From contig NC_086381.1 in the NCBI RefSeq assembly GCF_036588685.1, positions 53,071,431-53,135,430 of the forward strand: DNA of 64,000 nucleotides. The letters are read 5' to 3'. The notes below the pieces were generated by a model. The model ran no database searches. It was not told where the DNA came from and worked only from the letters and a program-made list of their open reading frames with translations. Of the stretch, positions 55,757 to 64,000 are shown piece after piece. Source of the stretch: Mytilus trossulus (lineage: Eukaryota; Mollusca; Bivalvia; Mytilida; Mytilidae). Position 1 is the stretch's first letter, and each line of letters begins with the position of its first letter. The position numbers and the translations under genes were made by a program.

Positions 55757-57435
55757 TGAACAGAGATTTTTCTTTAAAAAAGTATAAAAATGTTTCTGCA
55801 TTATTTTGAAAATTAATACATGGTTGTAGCTTTGAAGTTTTTATAATTGCCTATTACATTTTGGTTCAAAAGATTGTTTCATTAATTATTTTTATATTTC
55901 TTTTGTATTTTTCCATCCCTTCAGTTTTTATAAATTATAGTTGTATAGCTGAGGATTTTTTAACATGGGAGATAACTACGACTCAAAATTGAATAATGTA
56001 AACCTGGTACTGATTATTTTTAGTTAAGGAAACCAGATTGGATTTTCCATAATAGGGGAGACAATCCAATTCGAACCCAAACGTCACGAGGGCAAAGTGC
56101 AAAGTGTATTGGTACACAAACAAGAACATAAAAAACTTCTGTATAAGAGATCAAAAATGGATTATAAGTGACAAAATATATTTAAAGGAAAACTTCTAAT
56201 GGATGCACTGGTTATAGACCCAGCAATTCAAGATGTCATAGGTTTGTAATTTTGACAAGTTAGAAAACTTTGACACATAAAAAGTTGTCATTGCAGCAAT
56301 CGGTTCATCGTATTTAAATACATGTTGATAGATGAATGTCATGGTTTAATTATAGAAGGGTATTTTTTTTTACCAACTTTAAGCTTGATACTGTCATGTA
56401 TAGTTGAATTTCAGAATTATAAAGTGTAAAATTGTAAAAATAATCAGAGATCTTGACCTGGATATGTATACGCCTCCTTATTTACTAATAACACTAACAG
56501 TAACCGATAATAAAATGTAATAATTGATGGTGAAACTCCACATGTCATCCTTTTTCTGCAATTGCCAAATTATATTTTTGATATCCTCTTTTTTTGTGTT
56601 TTCAATCTGAGACTACTATAACACAATTATAAAAACACATACTAAAAAATATACAATTTATACATGTGTACTTTAAGTCTTTATGAAATGAGGCCCAAAA
56701 AACCCTCAAATTCTCCATAAACCTTTTCACTATTTATGAATCTGCGACACTTGACTTGAGAAATTACGCCATTTAAACTATTGAAGTTTTGGGTCAGATA
56801 CAATGTATAATTGTAATTTCTTAAGTGCAAATGTCTTGTGACATCAAAAGTTTACAGAAAAGTTGTGATGTCCAGTGGGTGGACAAATTGCGATAAGGTC
56901 TATCCTGGTAGAAAGGAATGTCATCAGGAAGTGCAGATATACAGATAACATGGAAGAGTATATCTGACTATCTCGTACACAAACTTAGTTGTAGCCATTG
57001 CAGGAAATAATCACTTTCTCATGAACATAGAAATTTCAGAGAGAAAAAATTGACTTCACAGACAAATTTTCATTAAGAATTTTGACTGTTAAAGAAATAA
57101 AGAATTTTGAATTTTAAAGAAGTAATGTCTTTAAAAGTGATTATGAGTGATATTTGTGCATTTTAATTCAATTCCTACATTTAAGGTTTCGTATCTACAA
57201 TTCTTGTTGGGGGTTCTTCTCTGAAGTTGAAATGAGTTGAGTCCTTGACCCAAATAGTTCAACAGTAAACATACAAATATACATGTACATGAGGGTAGTA
57301 ATGGGGGGAACCTTCATGAAGTATAAGGGTAAAATAACATTAACAATAGTTATTTGACTTTGAGACAACTGACAAATCAGGATAAGGATATTTTGACGAA
57401 TCATGGTAAAATTGTAACTAATATGACGCTAACAG
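55757..57435. other. AT-rich DNA, nothing recognised
   Basis: No gene or clear repeat. Confidence 0.5.
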
Positions 57436-57592
57436 CAGTCTTCATGCTAAACGGCAGCCCTGGCAGCCCAGACTTGTAAAATTGCTATCGGGCCTGTAAA
57501 AATCATATTTACAGGCCAACAGAATCTAACTAAAATTTAAAAAAAAAATGAGCTCCAGGCCTGTAGATTTAGCAGTTCATCGTGAAGACTGT
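57436..57592. mobile_element. Short inverted-end element
   Basis: CAGTCTTCATGCTAAACGGC at left and GTTCATCGTGAAGACTG at right, with 'aggcctgtaaa' / 'tttacaggcc' pairs inside. Confidence 0.6.
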
Positions 57593-58060
57593 AACGGTAG
57601 CAGAAAATGACTGTTTGAAGCCTGACTGTAAAGGGAATTACCACCCTTATATATGTACAACAAACTGTATGTGTTCAACAATTTACCTCTTTTCAACTCA
57701 TATTATAATTAGCTCTACATTAACAATGCTGTCATGCTTTGAGACCCCAAAAAATTATCTGAAAAATAGAGAATAGTGTACAGTCATGACAGTAGTGTTT
57801 CTATTCATGACACATTCCCCTCTTATTTTTTTTCTCGATTAGACAGGTTGTAAAAATTAAAAGCAGGAATAGTATGAAACAGCAGAAGGTCACCAACAGG
57901 CCTTCAATGCAACTAGAATTACCCGTACCCGGAGGCGTCCTTCAGCAGGCCCCTAATCAAATATATACTAGTTCAGTGATAATGAACGCCATACTAAACT
58001 CCAAATTGTACACAACATGCACAAGAAACTAAAAGTTAAAACAATACATGTTTGCAGACA
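57593..58060. other. AT-rich DNA, nothing recognised
   Basis: No gene or clear repeat. Confidence 0.5.
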
Positions 58061-58175
58061 ATATAAAAGATGTGGTATGATTGCCAATGAGACAACTAGT
58101 ACTGTCAACAAGGGACCAAAATGACACAGAAATTAACAACTATAGGTCACCGTAGGGCCTTCATCAAAGAGCTCT
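58061..58175 (+). repeat. Mussel 'gccaatgagacaact' repeat, most complete copy
   Basis: Runs from 'aagatgtggtatgattgcca' through 'accaaaatgacacagaaatt' to 'aactataggtcaccgtaggg'. Confidence 0.8.
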
Positions 58176-58456
58176 TTACCGCATACATTTAGTCAGCTAT
58201 AAAATGCATGCCAACAGAAAAAAATTTGTGAAAAGAAATTGTATTTTTTCACAAAGAACAAATGAAGAAAATGTGGAGATGCTATGGGTTTCATACCTGG
58301 CAAATGAAATTGCATGAAATTCTCTGAATGACAGACACTGACAGCAAATAAATTTAGCTAAAAACTCATTATCCCCCACAAATACAATGTATACATTACA
58401 AATCTCATTAAATAATTTTCATCATGTGATATTTGCCACTGGATGAAAACACTAAT

Positions 58457-58666
58457 ACTGTGAATTCATTTATTTTCTTAGATATCAATTTTCGTGGATT
58501 GCTAAAAACTTGCATATTCGTGGATATTTGATTTCGTGGTTTTATCAATCACTGTATACAAAACCTATTCAAAATGTGGTATTCGTTGTACATTTGAATT
58601 CATTGTTCACCAGTACCCACGAATTCCACGAAAATTGGTATCCAACGAATATTAATGAATCCACAG
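58457..58666. mobile_element. MITE, 210 bp, 'CTGTGAATTCATTTA' family
   Basis: CTGTGAATTCATTTATTTTC at left, TTAATGAATCCACAG at right, TA on both sides. Internal 'caattttcgtggatt' / 'ccacgaaaattgg' pairs extend the inverted repeat to almost the whole element. Confidence 0.85.
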
Positions 58667-58668
58667 TA

Positions 58669-61019
58669 CATCAGTCATCATTGATATTGTCAAAGAAACA
58701 TTTTATTTGTCAAATTGTGATCCTCACCATACATACATATATATTGGACCTCTTGAAATGACCTGGACCTCCCTATCTAATTATTATGTTGTACAGTCAC
58801 CGCACAGTCAGAGCAAGGTACTGTGCTGGCAAATTGACATTCTTCTGTCAATGACAATCTGTCTGGTTTTCCAACTGCTATTTATACATTTTAAGCACTC
58901 TGGCCTATCTTTATCAAACATATGGGCTAAACTGGTATTAAGACAATTGTTAAATTTTCAACCCTGTAGTACATATATGTGTCAATTAAAAAAAATCTGG
59001 ATTCTTTCAGTTGTGATTTGAATTATTAATTCATGTAATTAAAGCTTAAACACATGCATGCACAATTTAAGACATAATGAAAAAAAACAACGTTTCAATT
59101 TTGCATCTAACTATCTAACTATGTGACTAGATCATTTACTCATGTATACTTTTGTTATCCATCATAAAAGTAGAAAATTTCAGTCCCATTCCTGTCTTTT
59201 AAAATCAGACCAAAGTTTGAACCAAATTAAGCCTTCCAGCAACATCAGTCCAGCGTAATGTCTAAACTTTTATTAGGTTGTGTTTAGCCTTATATGTGCT
59301 TCATTATTCCTGATCTTAAAGATTTATACCACATCATCACAATATTTAGCAACCACAGAAATTCATTTGAAGATGACCTTCAAATTTATTTGTAATAAAA
59401 TTGAGAATGGAAGTCTTCCATCATATTCCCTATTTTCTAAAATATGATGTCTTGGTCTTAAATATGATGGGCTTTTTTCATGGTTATAAATTTAAATATC
59501 ATCAGGATCATAAAGAAGAGATTTAAAAATTTAGAAAATTAGAAAAAATATAGAAATCCAATTGACGACCATACTCATTAATAAACCAAAAACCAACACA
59601 ACATATTTTTTCTGAGCTTTAAGCTTATTACCATAACTCTTAAGTCTATATAGCTAGGAAACTATATTTCTAAACTTGGTACAACTTTTGGTAAAGGACT
59701 GTATGATCTATTAGTTACCAAAAGGTGATATTATACCGTCATTTCTGTTAAACTAAGTGTCTGGATTATTTTTTATTTTTTTTTATTTAACTGCAACCGT
59801 GTTAACAATCCTGTTTAACACCTCCCACATATTTTAATTAATGATGCATTTTGGGTACAAACTATACTTATTCAATATTAATTTAAAAAAAAGGGTTGGC
59901 CACTCAATTTATTGAAATAGTATGATACTTTTAATTTCAAATTATGACAAATAACTTTTTATTAGATTAAAAAAAAAGGCAGATATTATTTAAAGTATTT
60001 TGTATTACTTTTAATGTAAAAAAAATCGATTAGTGAAATTTTACCATAAAATTTACAGTCAATAAAGTGATTTTAAGCTATTTGATTGTACATATATATT
60101 TTAAAAATTTTACACATCACTAGTTATTTTTTTCATTAATATTTGCATGACATGGGCTATCAAAGTTTGAACCGTTTATGTCTGCACTGAGTGATCTATG
60201 TCATGTTACCCAATAAATTTTGAACAATTTACAAACTGTTTTAATTATTGATTTAATTTTGTAAATTTTCTGAAATGTTACTTTTAAAAATATTTTTTTA
60301 ATGATTGTCAAATTTTGAATTTGACCATAAAATCCTGTGAAAAGATTGGTCAGATAAATTTAAAGAATGACCCTCTTTTCATAAGAAATTGCTTCAGGGG
60401 AGTAATTTTTGACATAAGTGTCGAATTTCATGCTTATGATGTCGCCAAATGAAGTAAAATTATCCAATTTCTTACACTATAGTGGTTTGACAATGATTAA
60501 GAATAAACATGATAAGAGAGAATATCTTTTCATTTTTAACAGTAATATGATAAGAGATACATTTATCTCAATTATTGTAGTTATTGTGTAAAGTTTTAGG
60601 ACATTGATCAAAGCTTACATGTAGCATGTGTACATGTACAGAAATTGCAAAAACAGAAAAAGAAATATTTCAAAAGAGTTTGTATCTTTTTAAGACAATA
60701 TTTAACAAAGATTTAATCTTTTAAACACAATTTATTCAGAATGGAAGCTGTTAATGTTTTTTCTTCAATTTACATGTATCTGTTAACGTGTGTATACTTG
60801 TATTTGGTTTTTATTTATACACATAGTATTCACGTAGTATGCAGTTCATGAATAAATATTTAAGTCTGCATATTTTATGGCAATTTTGAAAAACAATTAA
60901 GTTTCTTAATAGGCAACTAACCAGAGACATTTTGTATATATGTACATTTGTAGTGTACATAAATGTTTTAGGTCTCTGCAGTTCGGATTACAACACAAGT
61001 GGTTTTGTTCTAACAGCTG
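58669..61019. other. AT-rich DNA, nothing recognised
   Basis: Frames of up to 104 codons cross it without family features. Confidence 0.5.
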
Positions 61020-62210
61020 TCAAGTGTAAAAAATGGCAAGTTGCACTCAATCTACCTGCATAAATGAAAGATGAGGTCTGTTAGTTACAGTCTGAAGTTG
61101 ATTGTTAATCAAGGTATATTCATCCTACCAGACCCCTAAAAGCCCTTGAAACAACTCTTTAAGGGGTCCATAGGTGGCTTGTTGCCAGTCTAAATTACTG
61201 TCCCTATTCATTTACTTTTAATTTCCGGTTGCATTCTTATTTCCCTGACCTTCATCCTAGACCGCCTCTGAGGCTCTAATGCAGGTTCTACCTACTGTAT
61301 TGTCCTGACCATGCTTGAAACATTTGCCACTGGACATAAAGCAACTAACAATCAATCAGTTATTCAGTCTACCAGCATATGTTTAAGATTATCAAATACT
61401 CTCGTGTGTGGAAAAGTCTGTCAGTTACTCTTTGGAGGTCATTGTTTATTAAGGTGCACTCAATCTGCCAGCATGTATGGATGTAATCTGTCAGTTGATC
61501 ACTAGAGGTTGTTTGATTATTAGTGTGCCCTTATTCAACCAGCATTTCATGAAGTTTGTCAGTTACTCTTTGGAGGTGATTGTTTATCAAGCTGCACTCA
61601 ATCTACTAGCATGTCATGAAGTTTGTCAGTTACTCTTTGGAGGTGATTGTTTATCAAAGTGCACTCAATCTACCAGCATGTCATGAAGTTTGTCAGTTAC
61701 TCTTTGGAGGTGATTGTTTATCAAAGTGCACCCAATCTACTAGCATGTCATGAAGTTTGTCAGTTACTCTCTATAGGTTGATTGTTTATCAAAGTGCACT
61801 CAATCTACTAGCATGTCATGAAGTTTGTCAGTTACTCTTTGGAGGTGATTGTTTATCAAAGTGCACTCAATCTACTAGCATGTCATGAAGTTTGTCAGTT
61901 ACTCTCTATAGGTTGATTGTTTATCAAAGTGCACTCAATCTACCAGCATGTCATGAAGTTTGTCAGTTACTCACTAGATGTTGGTTGTTTATGCCAAGTG
62001 CACTCAATCTGCTAGGGTGTGATAAAGTCTGTCAGTTACATTTTGTTTGTACTTACTGGAGGCATATCAGAATGCCCTAAATCTACCAGCATTTCATGAA
62101 GTTTGTCATTTCTTGTAGGAGGTTGGTTTGTCATTACTTGTTGGAGGTTGTTTCAGTAAAATCATTTGCTCTCTTAGGTTGATTGTTTGTCAAGGTGCAC
62201 TCAATCAGTA
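61020..62210. repeat. Minisatellite, about 13-16 units of 67 bp
   Basis: Unit 'catgaagtttgtcagttact', 'ctttggaggtgattgtttat', 'caaagtgcactcaatctac' and so on. Unit starts at 61553, 61621, 61688, 61755 and 61823 are 67-68 bases apart. Central units are nearly identical, outer ones diverged. 67 is not a multiple of three, so the frames over it are not a protein. Confidence 0.92.
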
Positions 62211-62511
62211 AAATCAGTAGCATTACAATAAAACAAATCTTTTCAAACATTCATATTTTTTGAAATTTTTTGTAAACATATATTAATTGTTTATCAAAAT
62301 TTACAAGATGTGAATAAAATAAATAAAATCTCTGGAGAAATAAAGTAAGGCATTTCAACTGTCAAGTGCTATTGTCTTAAATATCTAATGTTTGAAAAGA
62401 TTTATTTTATTGTAATGCTGTAATATTACTGAATTACTGAATACACATAAAATACATGTGCATATATAGATAATCTTCCATAATTTATAATCCCCTTTTG
62501 TCTGTCTGATC

Positions 62512-62817
62512 ATGCATACCACAGTGGACTCTCTTAAAATTGTGTTTGAATTCAAAACTGAATGTTATTGGACATACAAACATGGATCAGAAAATGATTC
62601 AGAAACTAATTATCCTATAGAACATAACTTACCACATGCAGAACATGCTCATATAGGTGATTCTATGAACACAGAACATTCAAATAATGTTAATCTTTCA
62701 GATTCTAAGGTTAAAACTTTTTATGTGACTCAGAAACTCAAATTGAACTTTTTCACATTGGGAATTCAATTATTGAGTAAACTCAGAATATGTTTTCTCA
62801 CATGGTTAATACTCTGA
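62512..62817 (+). other. Open frame of 101 codons, unrecognised
   Basis: Acidic, His- and Asn-rich (YPIEHNLPHAEHAHIGDS), preceded by ACCACAG. No family recognised. It could be an exon or chance in AT-rich DNA. Confidence 0.2.
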
Positions 62818-64000
62818 ATCGATATAGCTGAATCTCAGATTGAACTTTCTCATATGAGTGATTTATATATATTTATATGCAAACTAATATAAAGTGTATT
62901 TGTATAATACCACAATTAAACTCAAGCATTGTTGTTTTTTCATAACAATTTCTTATTTGTTTTGAACTCTGAAGTATAAAATTATATAATTTGATGGAAT
63001 ATCTGATTTTGAATGTTTTTTTGAAAGATTGATTGCTCCAGTATTTAAATTGACAATAGCGATTTCTAAACTTTGAAATGGATTACACAAAGAGTTGTTA
63101 TAAAAACATTTTGTATGAAACTCAGAGGTTAGTTGATATGTTTTAAAGTGTGATGATAAGATCAGAGGACTGTTATTGGTTGTTTTTTCTTGGACATGCT
63201 AACTGGTATTGTCTTCTTTGACTTATGAGTTTTTATAGCTCCTTTTTCACTGTTTGTTATCATCCTTTTTTTTTGTTTCTTCAGTCATTAAAATTTGTAT
63301 GTATCAGTACATATACCTTACAGCTTGTTTATAGGACCTCTGAAATATTTATCTAAAAAACTTGTAAGCCACCTTTGCGAACTGAATGATAGTCTAGAAG
63401 ACATGCACATTTATTGATAGGCCATTTTTGGGGGTTTTCTATTTTAATTTTTTCAGCAACTATCATGAACCCTTCAGTAACTAATTTCTGCTATTCTTTT
63501 AAATTACTTCTTTGCTCCAGTCCATTATATCAACACTGCACACTTTTCTAAGTGGGTTGTCACTACTTCAATGAGACAGTAACCCAACAAAGACAGTAAG
63601 TGGCTTTAAAGTTTCAGCCATCACCCCAAAATCACCCTAAAATACAAACAGCATAAGATAACTTTACTGAAGCGCTCACAAGGTTCCTAACTTGAGACCT
63701 GTCACCAGCACATGATCTTGTGTTAGGTTTAAATTTAACCGTCTTAAGAATATTTATCTTAGTAAATGAAGACCTGATTGTTAGAGGACACATTTTGTAA
63801 TGACTTGTTGTTCTGTCATGTCTGTTGCTGACAGAAAATTTCTGATTTTTAATGGAGTACATGAAGAAAACATGTTTAAGTATCAGTCTGTATATTTTAT
63901 TTTGGATTGTTTAAAAAAAATCTTGAAGGTGAACATAGAATTTGTTCACTTTATGCTAGATAAAGGTTCTTAGCCGTTTGTTGTATGCACTTATGCTAAA
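62818..64000. other. AT-rich DNA, nothing recognised
   Basis: No gene or clear repeat up to the window end. Confidence 0.5.

Noticed and set aside
55589-55801. Minus-strand frame with a poly-Phe run
   Set aside because: It is the antisense of the (GAA)n tail of the LINE.
61477-62080. Plus-strand frames reading 'CHEVCQLL' repeats
   Set aside because: 67-bp minisatellite; units shift frame, so no continuous protein.

Overview
The window is nuclear DNA of a bivalve mollusc, very probably a Mytilus-type mussel. Three things point there: AT-rich, intron-rich DNA with animal-type splice signals; two vertebrate-recognisable gene ends (NOMO and CNDP2); and dense interspersed repeats that I recognise from memory as mussel families (the 'agctcacctggccc' repeat, the 'gccaatgagacaactgtcc' repeat, the 'ggttccgcggaaccc' tandem repeat, the 'gtggggcat' repeat). 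The species call comes from memory of repeats, not from a search.

Layout. 1-9278 (+): last three coding exons of NOMO (1-83, 8105-8197, 9108-9278), all joined in phase 0. The first of the two introns holds a full-length tyrosine-recombinase retrotransposon of the DIRS order, Ngaro/PAT-like (about 479-7836, antisense to NOMO). It has intact gag, RT/RNase H and tyrosine recombinase frames and split direct repeats A1-ORFs-B1-A2-B2. 9347-10564: two TA-flanked inverted-repeat elements behind NOMO. 10567-15483: repeats and AT-rich DNA. 15484-18086 (+): last four exons of a CNDP2-like M20 dipeptidase whose 5' two thirds I cannot find in the window. 18350-18770: mussel repeat. 19270-26652: a composite mollusc repeat interrupted by a 5.5-kb non-autonomous relative of the first DIRS-type element (20638-26165).

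26653-64000 is mostly repeat-rich or featureless AT-rich DNA: MITE-like elements with TA target duplications, a tRNA-derived SINE (39018-39255), a truncated LINE tail (55039-55756), several tandem arrays (191-bp units at 52990-54540, 67-bp units at about 61020-62210, 41-bp units at about 40712-40905) and palindromes. On the minus strand, two tandem copies of a four-block, splice-flanked unit (29845-32945 and 35967-40467) look like a duplicated multi-exon transcript of unknown nature.

The most interesting material is the pair of related DIRS-type elements. The autonomous copy has RT in the same frame as gag, separated only by UGA in the leaky context UGA-CUA, which suggests stop-codon readthrough. 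The autonomous and non-autonomous copies share the A2/B junction core, the start of B, the A2-B2 spacer and an inverted 'TCATGRC...ATTGAAGGT' motif. The empty site of the second insertion can be rebuilt from the host repeat.
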